The notes below the pieces were generated by a model that was given only the letters and a program-made list of their open reading frames with translations, had not been told where the DNA came from and did not search any database. DNA of 64,000 nucleotides from Chitinophaga pollutisoli (lineage in GTDB: Bacteria; Bacteroidota; Bacteroidia; Chitinophagales; Chitinophagaceae): positions 4,618,001 to 4,682,000 of the forward strand of contig NZ_CP149822.1 of NCBI RefSeq assembly GCF_038396755.1. Reading direction: 5' to 3'. The position numbers were made by a program, and so were the translations under genes. Of this stretch, positions 43,044-52,020 are shown piece by piece; position 1 is the stretch's first letter; every line of letters starts with the position of its first letter.

Positions 43044-44228
43044 ATGCAACCTACCGTAGCCAAAAGATTGCAGCACACCGAGGAGTACTATTTTTCACGG
43101 AAACTCCGGGAGATCGACGACATGAACAAAGCCGGCGCCAGCGTGATCAACCTCGGCATCGGCAGCCCCGATCTTCCCCCGCATCCCTCCGTGACCGCCG
43201 CCCTTACCGCGCATGCGGCCAAACCTGACACCCATGCCTACCAGGGCTATAAAGGCATCCCCGCCCTGCGGAACGCCATGGCGGCATGGTATGGCCGGTT
43301 CTACGGCGTTGCCCTCAACCCGGACACCGAGGTGCTCCCCCTCATCGGCTCCAAAGAAGGCATCATGCACATCTGCATGACCTTCCTCCAGGAAGGCGAT
43401 GAAGCCCTCATCCCAGATCCCGGCTACCCTACCTACCGCTCCGCCGTGCAGCTCTCCGGCGCCACGCCCGTGACCTACACGCTCAGCGCAGACAACGGCT
43501 GGCAGCCCGACCTCGCCGCCCTGGAACAGCGCGACCTTTCCAACGTCAAACTGATGTGGGTGAATTACCCCCACATGCCCACCGGCTCCCAGGCGCTCGC
43601 CGGCACTTTCGAAAAACTCGTGGCTTTCGCCGCCAAACATAATATCCTGCTGTGCCACGACAATCCGTACAGCTTCATCCTCAACGACGCGCCCGCCAGC
43701 CTCATGGCTACCCCCGGCGCGATGGACGTGGCCCTGGAGCTGAACAGCCTCAGCAAATCCGGCAACATGGCCGGATGGCGCGTGGGCATGCTCGTGGGTA
43801 AAGCCGCCTTCCTCAACGATGTGCTGCGCTTTAAATCCAATATGGACTCCGGCATGTTCCAGCCCGTACAAATGGCCGCCGTGGCTGCGCTGGAACTGGG
43901 GAAGGACTGGTACGACGGTTTAAACACCATCTACCGCGGCCGCCGCAATAAAGTATTCGAACTGCTCGACCTGATCGGTTGCACCTACGACCGCAGCCAG
44001 GTAGGCATGTTCGTGTGGGCGCAGATCCCCGCGGGGTATGCAGACGGTTTTGCCGTGAGCGACGAAGTGCTGCAACAGGCGCACGTCTTTATCACCCCCG
44101 GCGGTATTTTCGGAGAAAACGGCAAGGGCTACATCCGCGTGAGCCTCTGCCGCGACGAGCAGGTGTTCGCCGAAGCCATCGACCGGGTGCGGACAAACAT
44201 TGTAGAACGTAAAAAAGCCCTCGTATGA
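43044..44228 (+). CDS. Class I/II PLP aminotransferase, probably aromatic
   Basis: A 394-residue fold-type I aminotransferase. INLGIGSPDLPPHPSV is the N-terminal substrate motif, VNYPHMPTG replaces the usual NPxNPTG, LLCHDNPYSF holds the PLP-ring Asp, and NSLSKSGNMAGWRVG contains the Schiff-base Lys. Position between pheA and tyrA points to transamination of phenylpyruvate and 4-hydroxyphenylpyruvate. Aspartate-family relatives in Bacteroidota also make other amino acids, so specificity is inferred. Its stop overlaps the tyrA start (ATGA). Confidence 0.88.
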   Translation: MQPTVAKRLQHTEEYYFSRKLREIDDMNKAGASVINLGIGSPDLPPHPSVTAALTAHAAKPDTHAYQGYKGIPALRNAMAAWYGRFYGVALNPDTEVLPLIGSKEGIMHICMTFLQEGDEALIPDPGYPTYRSAVQLSGATPVTYTLSADNGWQPDLAALEQRDLSNVKLMWVNYPHMPTGSQALAGTFEKLVAFAAKHNILLCHDNPYSFILNDAPASLMATPGAMDVALELNSLSKSGNMAGWRVGMLVGKAAFLNDVLRFKSNMDSGMFQPVQMAAVAALELGKDWYDGLNTIYRGRRNKVFELLDLIGCTYDRSQVGMFVWAQIPAGYADGFAVSDEVLQQAHVFITPGGIFGENGKGYIRVSLCRDEQVFAEAIDRVRTNIVERKKALV

Positions 44229-45067
44229 TAGCAGCTGTAGTAGGCGTTGGCCTGATCGGCGGCTCCCTGGCGCTGAGCCTCAAAGAGCGCGGCGTGGCCA
44301 ACTGGATCATCGGGGTGGATAATAATACCGTCAACCTCGCCAAAGCGCAGGAACTGGGTATTATCGACGAAGGTTCCACGCTGGACGACGCCATGAAGCG
44401 GTCTGACCTGGTGGTGCTCGCCATTCCGGTAGACGCGATGCTGGGCACGGTGTCCGATATCCTGGGCAAAGCCCGCGAAGGACAGGTCATTATGGACGTA
44501 GGGTCCACCAAACATAAATTATTGCAACTCGTTGCCGGTCATCCCAACCGGGGGCGCTTCGTAGCTGCCCACCCGATGGCCGGCACCGAGTATTCCGGGC
44601 CCGAGGCTGCGGTCAAAGGGCTTTTCACGGGTAAGACCATGGTGCTCTGCGATGTCAAGAACAGCGACGAAGACGCGCTGGAGCTGGTGGAAGCGATGGT
44701 TGACAAGCTGAACATGCGCATCGTGTACATGAACGGCGAGGAGCACGATTTGCACACGGCTTACGTGTCGCACATTTCGCACATCACTTCCTTTGCGCTG
44801 GCGCTGACGGTATTAAAGAAGGAAAAAGAGCAGGGCCGGATTTTCGAGCTGGCCAGCGGGGGCTTCGAGTCTACCGTGCGCCTCGCCAAAAGCTCGCCCG
44901 ATATGTGGGTGCCCATCTTCAAGCATAACCGCAACAACGTGCTGGACGTGCTCGACGAGCATATCCGCCAATTGGAGCAGATGAAAGAATTGTTGCAGTC
45001 GGAGGACTACGAAACGTTCTACAAGCTCATCCAGAAGAGCAATAAAATCAGGAAAATTCTTAAGTAA
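44225..45067 (+). CDS. tyrA: Prephenate dehydrogenase
   Basis: A 280-residue NAD(P)-dependent enzyme oxidising prephenate to 4-hydroxyphenylpyruvate. The Rossmann loop is VVGVGLIGGSLALSLKERG with the following Asp in VDNN, suggesting NAD. The catalytic His lies in FVAAHPMAGTEYSGP, and YVSHISHITSFALALTVL is the prephenate-binding helix. No ACT or mutase domain is attached. It overlaps the aminotransferase by four bases and is followed 37 bases later by the DAHP synthase fusion. Confidence 0.95.
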   Translation: MIAAVVGVGLIGGSLALSLKERGVANWIIGVDNNTVNLAKAQELGIIDEGSTLDDAMKRSDLVVLAIPVDAMLGTVSDILGKAREGQVIMDVGSTKHKLLQLVAGHPNRGRFVAAHPMAGTEYSGPEAAVKGLFTGKTMVLCDVKNSDEDALELVEAMVDKLNMRIVYMNGEEHDLHTAYVSHISHITSFALALTVLKKEKEQGRIFELASGGFESTVRLAKSSPDMWVPIFKHNRNNVLDVLDEHIRQLEQMKELLQSEDYETFYKLIQKSNKIRKILK

Positions 45068-45104
45068 TCACCCTTTTCATCAACTAACACATCACGATAA
45101 CAAA

Positions 45105-46190
45105 ATGGAACAGATCTTAGCAAAAACGAAATTCGCCGATCCGGCTTCTGACAAGAAACCGCTGATCATTTCCGGGCCTTGCTCGGCTGAAACAGAAGAA
45201 CAAGTGCTGGCAACGGCGCTCGCGCTGGCCAAAACCGGCAAGGTAGACGTACTGCGCGCCGGCATCTGGAAGCCCCGTACCCGTCCGGGTTCTTTCGAGG
45301 GCATCGGCACCAAGGGATTGCCCTGGTTGCAGAAAGCGCGTGACCTCACCGGCATGCCATTGACCGTAGAAGTGGCTACCGCCAAGCAGGTGGAAGATGC
45401 GCTGCACTTCGGTGTGGACATCCTCTGGATCGGCGCACGCACTACCGTAAACCCTTTCTCCGTACAGGATGTAGCCGATGCGCTGAAGGGCGTGGACGTT
45501 CCCGTGCTGATCAAAAACCCGATCAATCCCGATCTGGAACTCTGGATCGGCGCTGTTGAGCGTATCCAGAAAGCCGGCATCAAGAAAGTGGGCCTTATCC
45601 ACCGCGGCTTCTCCAGCTACGGCAACACCGAATACCGCAACGCGCCCATGTGGCACCTGGCGATCGAACTGAAACGCCGCCATCCCGAATTACCGATGAT
45701 CTGCGACCCGAGCCACATCAGCGGCCGCCGCGATATCCTGCAGGCCGTGGCCCAGGAAGCCATCGACCTGGATTACGACGGCCTCATGCTCGAAACGCAC
45801 GTGGACCCCGATAACGCCTGGAGCGATGCCAAACAGCAGATCACGCCCGAGAAATTCGGCGAAATGCTCGACAACATCACCTGGAAGCACGAGCGTTCCG
45901 AGAACAAGGAATTCAACACCGCGCTGGAAAAACTCCGCAACCAGATCAACGGCATCGACGACGAAATCCTGCTGCTGCTCGGCAACCGCATGAAAATCGC
46001 AGAGAAGATCGGTCAATACAAAAAAGAAAACAACATCACCATCCTCCAGACCAACCGCTGGAACGAGATCCTCGAACGCGCCATCCGCGCAGGCGAGAAA
46101 CTGGGCCTCAGCAAGGAATTCATTCTGAAATACTTCGACGCGGTTCACCTCGAATCCATCAACCGTCAGAACAAAGTGATGAACGACTAA
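45105..46190 (+). CDS. Bifunctional DAHP synthase/chorismate mutase (type II)
   Basis: A 361-residue fusion. Residues about 1-255 form a class I-beta DAHP synthase (PLIISGPCSAETEEQVLATA, RAGIWKPRTRPGSFEGIG, MICDPSHISGRRD), joining phosphoenolpyruvate and erythrose-4-phosphate. Residues about 270-355 form an AroQ chorismate mutase (LRNQINGIDDEILLLLGNRM, AEKIGQYKK). This AroG-AroQ order is known in Bacteroidota. The fusion links entry into the pathway to the branch to prephenate, and lets prephenate or chorismate regulate the synthase. Confidence 0.95.
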   Translation: MEQILAKTKFADPASDKKPLIISGPCSAETEEQVLATALALAKTGKVDVLRAGIWKPRTRPGSFEGIGTKGLPWLQKARDLTGMPLTVEVATAKQVEDALHFGVDILWIGARTTVNPFSVQDVADALKGVDVPVLIKNPINPDLELWIGAVERIQKAGIKKVGLIHRGFSSYGNTEYRNAPMWHLAIELKRRHPELPMICDPSHISGRRDILQAVAQEAIDLDYDGLMLETHVDPDNAWSDAKQQITPEKFGEMLDNITWKHERSENKEFNTALEKLRNQINGIDDEILLLLGNRMKIAEKIGQYKKENNITILQTNRWNEILERAIRAGEKLGLSKEFILKYFDAVHLESINRQNKVMND

Positions 46191-46212
46191 GCCAATATTT
46201 TCCGGTACGAAT

Positions 46213-47238
46213 ATGATACAACAATCTCACCGTTTCCAGCAATCCAGCTGCGATTATTACCTGGGCGGAAGCCTCGCCAACCTTGGGGACTATGCCGACA
46301 GAACGCGCTCTGTACTGCTGGTAGACGAAAATGTGGACAAACATTACGGGCATCTTTTCACCAACTGGAAAAAGCTGGTGGTGCCCGACGGGGAAGAGCA
46401 TAAGACGATGGAGGTGATGGAACAGATTATAGACGGGCTGATCGAACTGGAGGCGGACCGCAAGACGATGCTTATCGGCGTCGGCGGCGGTATGCTGACG
46501 GACGTCACGGGTTTTGCCGCCAGCATTTACATGCGCGGCATACCATTCGCTTTCGTTCCCACTACGCTGCTCGCGCAGGTAGACGCATCCATCGGCGGCA
46601 AGAACGGCGTGAGCCACGGCATGCATAAAAACATGCTGGGCACCATCCGCCAGCCGAATTTCATCCTGTTCGACTATTCGCTGCCGGCCACAATGCCAGA
46701 AGGGGAGTGGTGCAACGGTTTCGCGGAGATCATCAAATACGCATGCATCTACGACGAAGAACTGTTCAATTACCTGGAAGCGAATAAGGAGAAGGCTTTG
46801 GCCAGGGATGTAGCCGTGCTGGAATTCCTCGTGCAGCGGTCCGTAGAGATTAAAACGAAGTTTGTACTGGAAGACGAGTTCGAGAGCGGTGTCCGCCGCT
46901 GGCTGAATTTCGGGCATACGCTCGGCCATGCCGTAGAAAAAATAGAGAACATCGCCCACGGTAAAGCAGTGGCCATCGGGATGGTAGCAGCCGCTAAGAT
47001 CTCCGAAAAATATAACCAGCTGCCACCCGAACAAACCAACCGCCTTATCCGTTTGATCAACGACTACCGCCTGCCGGTGACGCTCGAATCAGACAAAGAA
47101 GCGGTGTTCAACATTTTCCGGCTGGACAAGAAGCGTGAAAAAGACCACATTCATTTCGTGCTCCTCAACAGGATCGGCGAGGCAACCACCAAGCCGATCC
47201 TGCTCGATGAGCTGAAGCAGATATTACAAGAAATATAG
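46213..47238 (+). CDS. aroB: 3-Dehydroquinate synthase
   Basis: A 341-residue NAD- and zinc-dependent enzyme making 3-dehydroquinate from DAHP. IGVGGGMLTDVTGFAASIY binds NAD; VPTTLLAQVDASIGGKNGVS carries the Asp and Lys of the active site; the zinc ligands are in WCNGFAEIIKYA (Glu), RRWLNFGHTLGHAVEK (His) and IAHGKAVAIGM (His). Length is normal. It begins 22 bases after the DAHP synthase and 3 bases before aroA. Confidence 0.96.
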   Translation: MIQQSHRFQQSSCDYYLGGSLANLGDYADRTRSVLLVDENVDKHYGHLFTNWKKLVVPDGEEHKTMEVMEQIIDGLIELEADRKTMLIGVGGGMLTDVTGFAASIYMRGIPFAFVPTTLLAQVDASIGGKNGVSHGMHKNMLGTIRQPNFILFDYSLPATMPEGEWCNGFAEIIKYACIYDEELFNYLEANKEKALARDVAVLEFLVQRSVEIKTKFVLEDEFESGVRRWLNFGHTLGHAVEKIENIAHGKAVAIGMVAAAKISEKYNQLPPEQTNRLIRLINDYRLPVTLESDKEAVFNIFRLDKKREKDHIHFVLLNRIGEATTKPILLDELKQILQEI

Positions 47239-47241
47239 CCC

Positions 47242-48519
47242 ATGATAGCAACGATACAACCCGGCCATATCAGCGGCAATGTTACTGCCAACCCATCCAA
47301 AAGCGCGATGCAGCGCGCGGTGGCGGCGGCGCTCCTGGCCACCGGGAGAACGGTGATCCGTAATCCCGGCCTGAGCAACGATTGCCTCGCCGCCCTGGAA
47401 GTAGCCGAAAACCTCGGTGCCATGGTGAAACGCGTAGGCGAGGAGATCCACATCACTTCCAAAGGCGTGGCCCCCTTCTACGACGAAATCAACTGCGGCG
47501 AATCGGGCCTCGGCATCCGGATGTTTACGCCCATCACCGCGCTGGCCGACCGCACCATCACCATCAGCGGCCATGGCAGCCTCGTAACGCGGCCCATGGA
47601 CTTCTTCGAACAGGTGCTGCCCCAGCTGGGCGTGTCCGTCAAAAGCAACGGCGGCAAATTGCCCCTCGAAATCAAAGGCCCCCTGCAGGCGAAAGATATC
47701 ACCATCGACGGTTCCCTTTCCTCCCAGTTCCTCACCGGCCTGCTCATGGCCTTCGGGAGCGTGGCGGAGAAAGCGACCATCACCGTCGACAACCTGAAAA
47801 GCAAACCTTACATCGCGCTCACGCTGCAATTGATGGAGCATTTCGGGGTGAAAGTGAAAAACGAGAACTTTGAGAAGTTCCATTTTGAACGCGCCCAATC
47901 CTACCGCGCCTGCGAATACACCGTAGAAGGCGACTGGAGCGGAGCGGCATTTCTTCTCGTGGCCGCAGCCGTGGCCGGCAAGGCGGAAGTGCATCACTTG
48001 AATACGCAGTCTGCCCAGTCCGACAAAGCGATCATGGAAGCCCTCGAGAAAGCGGGCGCCGACATCCTGCCGGGCATGTTCACCATCATCGTGGGCAAAA
48101 GCGGGCTGCAGCCTTTCGAGATCGACGCTACCGATTGTCCGGACCTCTTCCCGCCGCTGGTGGCGCTGGCCGCCAACTGCAAGGGCACCACGGTGATCAA
48201 AGGAGTGAGCCGCCTGGCGCATAAGGAAAGCGACCGCGGGCTTACGCTGCAACAGGAGTTCGGTAAAATGGGCATCCGCATCGACCTCGACGGCGACCTC
48301 ATGCACGTGCATGGTGGCACCGGCATCAAAGGGGCGCGGGTGTTCTCGCACAACGACCACCGCATCGCCATGGCATGCGCCGTTGCGGCCTTAACGGCCG
48401 ACGGTCCTGTTACCATCGACAATGCGGAGGCCATCAACAAATCTTATCCCGAATTCTACGACCACCTGCAACAACTTGGCGCCACGGTGGCAACGGAAGG
48501 GGAAACCGTAAAACACTAA
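47242..48519 (+). CDS. aroA: 3-Phosphoshikimate 1-carboxyvinyltransferase (EPSP synthase)
   Basis: A 425-residue two-domain enzyme adding enolpyruvyl from PEP to shikimate-3-phosphate. ISGNVTANPSKSAMQRAVAA is the N-terminal signature with the conserved Lys-Ser; ESGLGIRMFTPI matches the position of the LFLGNAGTA-type motif but with a different sequence, a divergent form seen in some Bacteroidota. The C-terminal RVFSHNDHRIAMACAVAALT is the conserved DHR motif. It follows aroB by 3 bases and precedes aroC by 4. Confidence 0.94.
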   Translation: MIATIQPGHISGNVTANPSKSAMQRAVAAALLATGRTVIRNPGLSNDCLAALEVAENLGAMVKRVGEEIHITSKGVAPFYDEINCGESGLGIRMFTPITALADRTITISGHGSLVTRPMDFFEQVLPQLGVSVKSNGGKLPLEIKGPLQAKDITIDGSLSSQFLTGLLMAFGSVAEKATITVDNLKSKPYIALTLQLMEHFGVKVKNENFEKFHFERAQSYRACEYTVEGDWSGAAFLLVAAAVAGKAEVHHLNTQSAQSDKAIMEALEKAGADILPGMFTIIVGKSGLQPFEIDATDCPDLFPPLVALAANCKGTTVIKGVSRLAHKESDRGLTLQQEFGKMGIRIDLDGDLMHVHGGTGIKGARVFSHNDHRIAMACAVAALTADGPVTIDNAEAINKSYPEFYDHLQQLGATVATEGETVKH

Positions 48520-48523
48520 CAAC

Positions 48524-49519
48524 ATGAACAGTTTCGGCAGATTATTCAGGGTGAATGTTTTCGGCGAATCGCACGGGGAAAGCGTGGGCGTCAATATCGA
48601 CGGTGTGCCTGCGGGTATTCCCCTGCGCCAGGAAGACTTCCTGGCCGACCTGGAGCGCCGCAAGGGCGGGGCGCGCGGCACTACGCCGCGGAAGGAAGAC
48701 GACCTGCCGTTCCTGAAGTCGGGCGTGTTCAACGACCGCACTACCGGTGCGCCCGTCACAATCCTTTTCGAGAACAACAATACCCGCAGCGCGGATTATG
48801 CCAAGTTGCGGGAGTTTCCGCGGCCGGGGCATGCCGACTTCGTGGCGTCGAAGAAATATGGCGGTTTCGAGGATTACCGCGGCGGGGGGCACTTCAGCGG
48901 AAGGCTGACGCTGAACCTGGTGGCAGCGGGCGTGATCGCCAAGAAGATCCTGGGCGAAGGGGTTTCCGTGAAAGCGGAGATCACCGAAGTAGGGGGCATC
49001 GCCGATCCTGAACGGGGGCTGGAAGAAGCCATCAAAGCGAAGGATTCCGTCGGCGGTATCGTGGAGTGCCGGGTGGACGGGTTGCCCATCGGATTGGGAG
49101 AACCTTTCTTCGATTCCCTGGAATCGAACCTGGCGCATGCCGTGTTCGCCATTCCGGCGGTAAAAGGCATCGAGTTCGGGTCGGGATTCGCCGCGGCGAA
49201 AATGAAAGGCCTGGAACATAACGATCCCATTATCGACATGGAAGGCAAAACCGCCACCAATCACGCCGGCGGCGTGGTAGGCGGCATCACCAACGGCAAC
49301 CAGCTGGTGTTCCGCATCGCAGTGAAACCTACATCTTCCACCCCGAAAGAACAGCAAACGCTCAATATCACGACCGGGGAAGTGGAAACCTTTTCCGTGA
49401 AAGGGCGCCACGATCTTTGCATCGCGTTGCGCGTGCCCGTAGTGCTGGAAGCCGTTACGGCCATGGTGCTGGCGGATTTCATGCTGCTGGAGCAACGCAG
49501 GCCAAGGGTGTTTTCCTGA
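48524..49519 (+). CDS. aroC: Chorismate synthase
   Basis: A 331-residue FMN-dependent enzyme removing phosphate from EPSP to give chorismate. GRLFRVNVFGESHGESVGVN is the N-terminal motif with the active-site His; FPRPGHADFVASKKYGGFED and GGGHFSGRLTLNLVAAGVIA are the RPGHAD and GGRSSAR-like motifs, and NHAGGVVGGITNG plus the second conserved His in KGRHDLC complete the site. Slightly shorter than the usual 350-360 residues. It ends the aromatic operon; aroD, aroE and aroK are not in the window. Confidence 0.96.
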   Translation: MNSFGRLFRVNVFGESHGESVGVNIDGVPAGIPLRQEDFLADLERRKGGARGTTPRKEDDLPFLKSGVFNDRTTGAPVTILFENNNTRSADYAKLREFPRPGHADFVASKKYGGFEDYRGGGHFSGRLTLNLVAAGVIAKKILGEGVSVKAEITEVGGIADPERGLEEAIKAKDSVGGIVECRVDGLPIGLGEPFFDSLESNLAHAVFAIPAVKGIEFGSGFAAAKMKGLEHNDPIIDMEGKTATNHAGGVVGGITNGNQLVFRIAVKPTSSTPKEQQTLNITTGEVETFSVKGRHDLCIALRVPVVLEAVTAMVLADFMLLEQRRPRVFS

Positions 49520-49543
49520 GTCAGTACACCAAATTTTTATACG

Positions 49544-49576
49544 TCCCGGGCGCCGCAAGGTGTCCGGGATTTTTTT
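49544..49576 (+). terminator. Intrinsic terminator of the aromatic operon
   Basis: TCCCGGGCGCC (49544-49554) pairs with GGTGTCCGGGA (49559-49569), two G-U pairs, around GCAA, followed by seven Ts. Confidence 0.85.
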
Positions 49577-49586
49577 GTGGGGAAAC

Positions 49587-49631
49587 GGAACATCCGGTTG
49601 TTTTATCAGACTGCATCAACCCGGATGTTCC
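49587..49631. repeat. Inverted repeat at the edge of the toxin-antitoxin island
   Basis: GGAACATCCGG (49587-49597) is the exact complement of CCGGATGTTCC (49621-49631), 23 bases apart; flanking GAAA and TTTC extend the match with one mismatch. No T run follows on either strand, so it is not a clear terminator. Confidence 0.6.
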
Positions 49632-49655
49632 ATTTCGCAAACACATGTCAAGCAT

Positions 49656-49985
49656 TCAATTTGCATCATGGCATGTGCAAATGTGGCGTTTGTACAGTGT
49701 TTTCCCTTCCTCGTCGATATGCTGCAGCAGTTCCTGGCTGCGAATCATATGGTATATCGAAACGTCTATGAAAAATGGGAGCATCATCGCCTCCAGCTTA
49801 GATTCGATTTCCCGTAACTTGCTTTTGTCGAGCAACGCTCCTTTTAGTGCAATATCGATATCAGAACCGGGATGGAAATTGCCCATTGCCCGTGATCCAT
49901 ATAGGATGGCTTCATCTATTTCAGGAATTGAGACGAAGCTTGCGAACAATTTATGTGTGGCTGTCATGGATAATCCGTACTTCAT
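49656..49985 (-). CDS. MNT-type nucleotidyltransferase, MntA-like antitoxin
   Basis: A 109-residue minimal nucleotidyltransferase. The signature is AILYGSRAMGNFHPGSDIDI: Gly-Ser, ten residues, then Asp-Ile-Asp, the exact GSx10DxD of MntA antitoxins. In characterised pairs MntA adds AMP units to a tyrosine on the HEPN toxin and disarms it. Its start overlaps the HEPN gene stop by four bases (ATGA), so the two are translated together. It is AT-richer than its neighbours, consistent with transfer. Confidence 0.87.
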   Translation of the reverse strand: MKYGLSMTATHKLFASFVSIPEIDEAILYGSRAMGNFHPGSDIDIALKGALLDKSKLREIESKLEAMMLPFFIDVSIYHMIRSQELLQHIDEEGKTLYKRHICTCHDAN

Positions 49986-50422
49986 ATTTCACTTATTTTT
50001 GCGGTTTTGTGACTGTTGAGGTGAATTAGTTCAAGGTTTTGCCTGAGTTGTACGAATAAGGGGAAATGAACATTTCTGATCGAATCCGCAATTTCGCTTA
50101 CCAGGATTTCGTCATAGGAATGCACCGTATCATTACGATCCCTTAACATATCCAGCCAACCTTCATCGCCCTCAATCATCTGAAATTGACTGGCGTAAAG
50201 AAATGCATCGCGGCTACCCTGAATCACTACCGTGCCTTGTAGTTCATAATAATGCTTCATCGTTTTCCATGCTTGTTCAAACGTGTATTCGAACGCTTTA
50301 ATCATCCCCTGCTTTTCAAGGTCAGTCAGGCTGTCTCCCTTATCAATAAAGCGATTGAGCTGTATCAGAGCTCTTTTGAATTTGTTGAAAAGGTATTCCC
50401 ATCGTTCCATTTTTTTCGTCAT
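49982..50422 (-). CDS. HEPN-domain HepT-like toxin (nucleotidyltransferase substrate-binding family)
   Basis: A 146-residue all-helical HEPN protein like HI0074. The motif RNDTVHSY matches the Rx4HxY of HepT: Arg and His form the RNase site and the Tyr is the target for AMP addition. The opening RWEYLFNKFKRALIQLNRFI and FEYTFEQAWKTMKHYYE are family helices. Such toxins cut RNA or block translation when the MNT partner is lost. Toxin gene first, antitoxin second, four-base overlap. The pair stands alone between the aromatic operon and an unrelated gene. Confidence 0.85.
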   Translation of the reverse strand: MTKKMERWEYLFNKFKRALIQLNRFIDKGDSLTDLEKQGMIKAFEYTFEQAWKTMKHYYELQGTVVIQGSRDAFLYASQFQMIEGDEGWLDMLRDRNDTVHSYDEILVSEIADSIRNVHFPLFVQLRQNLELIHLNSHKTAKISEI

Positions 50423-50486
50423 AACGTAACTGTTTTAGTGAGCCTGCATAATAGTTTTTTTCCGTACACAAAAATTTTTCGGGCAT

Positions 50487-50517
50487 AAAAAAAGGCTGGC
50501 CTGATTACAGGCCAGCC
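50487..50517 (-). terminator. Intrinsic terminator of the FKBP isomerase gene
   Basis: GGCTGGCCT (50494-50502) pairs with AGGCCAGCC (50509-50517) around GATTAC. On the minus strand seven Ts (A run 50487-50493) follow. Confidence 0.85.
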
Positions 50518-50542
50518 ATAGCGGGTTATACTTCCTTTCAGA

Positions 50543-51256
50543 TTATTCTTTCACGATTTCCAGCAGCTGCACTTCGAAGATGAGTGCGCTGTTGGGGGCG
50601 ATCTTCGCGCCTGCCTGACGTTCGCCGTAGGCGAGGTCGGAAGGTATGAAGAGCTTCCATTTGGAGCCGACGGGCATCAGCTGGAGGGCTTCCGTCCAGC
50701 CTTTGATCACGCCGGTGATCGGCAGTACGATGGGCTCGCCGCGTTCCACGGAACTATCGAATACGGTGCCGTCGATCAGCGTGCCGGTGTAATGCACTTT
50801 TACTTTATCCTGCAGCGTAGGTTTTGGGCCCGTACCATTTACAAGCACCTGGTATTGCAGGCCGCTGGCGGTAGTATTGATGCCTTCCTTCGTTTTATTG
50901 TCGGTCAGGAACTTATCGCCCGCCGCTTTGGCTTTTGCGGCCTTTTCTGCCTTGATTTTCTGAAGGTAAGCGCTCACAACGCTCATGCCCTTTTCGGTGG
51001 TGATCATCGCGGAATCCCCTTTGTAGAGGTCTTCGATGGCTTTGAACAACAGGGGAAGGTTCAGCGAGTCCAGCCCTTGCTTTTTCAACATCTCGCCCAT
51101 GTCGTTACCGATGGTGTAAGACACGGAATCGAGCGTGGTAACGAGGGCGGGAGGGGGCGGCACTACCGGGCCTTTCTTTTTCTTCTTTTGGCTATAGGCA
51201 GCCTGGACGCTCATGAGGCCCAGGAGGCAGATAAACAGGCTTTTTCTGGAAATCAT
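50543..51256 (-). CDS. FKBP-type peptidyl-prolyl isomerase, secreted
   Basis: A 237-residue protein with a signal peptide (SRKSLFICLLGLMSVQAAYS), followed by a lysine run (KKKKKG), a helical dimerisation domain (about 40-120, as in FkpA/FklB) and a C-terminal FKBP domain (about 130-235). The FKBP active-site pattern is VKVHYTGTLIDGTVFDSSVE, GVIKGWTEALQLMPVGSKWK and IPSDLAYGERQAGAKIAPNS. It speeds proline isomerisation and acts as a chaperone in the periplasm. It is separated from neighbours by its own terminator. Confidence 0.95.
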   Translation of the reverse strand: MISRKSLFICLLGLMSVQAAYSQKKKKKGPVVPPPPALVTTLDSVSYTIGNDMGEMLKKQGLDSLNLPLLFKAIEDLYKGDSAMITTEKGMSVVSAYLQKIKAEKAAKAKAAGDKFLTDNKTKEGINTTASGLQYQVLVNGTGPKPTLQDKVKVHYTGTLIDGTVFDSSVERGEPIVLPITGVIKGWTEALQLMPVGSKWKLFIPSDLAYGERQAGAKIAPNSALIFEVQLLEIVKE

Positions 51257-51290
51257 ACGATGCTTAAAATTTGTAGCGCAATATAGCCAA

Positions 51291-51989
51291 TTATTTTATC
51301 CGGCTCCAGATTTCATGCATCGGATCGCCTGCGGTGCTTTTGCCGCTGTGGTGCCACTTTCCGTCTTCCACCTTTGCGTCAAACTGGACGTTGCGGCCCA
51401 CCCGGTTGTTGTCGCGGGAGAAGAAGGTGATGGTTTCGGTATACTTCCCGTTCTCAAACGTATATGTGCCACCGCCGGTACCGAAGAATTCCTTCGTTTC
51501 GGTGTTCATGGCAATCCACTGGAAACGGCCGCCGGTGAGGACCTTCAGGGTTTTGCGCGGACCGGGTTTCATTTCCGACATTTTATCATCCACCATTCTG
51601 CCCGTAATGCGCCAGGTGCCCGCCAGGTCGTTGGGCGCGGCCTCGCTCGCGCGGCTGAATACCAGTTCGCCCTCCGGCAGGGTAAGGGTCAGCATGCCGC
51701 CGGTGATCCGGTAGGGTACGTTGCGGGTGTTGCCGATCATGTCTTTGTCGTGGCTGGAAAATTCGAATACCACGTCCATGTTTTGTCCGGAGGTTTGGAT
51801 CGTGCCGCCGAATGTTTGCATGAACGCCGTCGGCGTATAATCCGTGTAGGAAAAATAATCGTCCTGGATGAGGAGTATCGTTACTGTGTCTTGCGAAGCC
51901 CGCTGCAGGATCCAGGAACCGTTGGCTTCGGATTGGGCGTAGGATGCGCCGCCCATGAGCAGGAGGCAGGCAAAAAGGAATGCTTTCAT
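51291..51989 (-). CDS. Secreted lipocalin-like protein (DUF4488-like)
   Basis: A 232-residue exported protein. The signal peptide is KAFLFACLLLMGGASYAQ. The mature protein consists of two beta-rich halves. The second half, LAGTWRITGRMVDDKMSEMK then TGGRFQWIAMNTETKEFFGT and GGGTYTFENGKYTETITFF, matches the DUF4488/lipocalin-like pattern. A ligand or enzymatic role is not known. ATG 51989 was chosen as the start of the signal peptide. It lies 31 bases after the CocE/NonD hydrolase gene on the same strand. Confidence 0.75.
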   Translation of the reverse strand: MKAFLFACLLLMGGASYAQSEANGSWILQRASQDTVTILLIQDDYFSYTDYTPTAFMQTFGGTIQTSGQNMDVVFEFSSHDKDMIGNTRNVPYRITGGMLTLTLPEGELVFSRASEAAPNDLAGTWRITGRMVDDKMSEMKPGPRKTLKVLTGGRFQWIAMNTETKEFFGTGGGTYTFENGKYTETITFFSRDNNRVGRNVQFDAKVEDGKWHHSGKSTAGDPMHEIWSRIK

Positions 51990-52020
51990 AGTTGCGTATT
52001 TTAACGTGTTGGATGAATAA

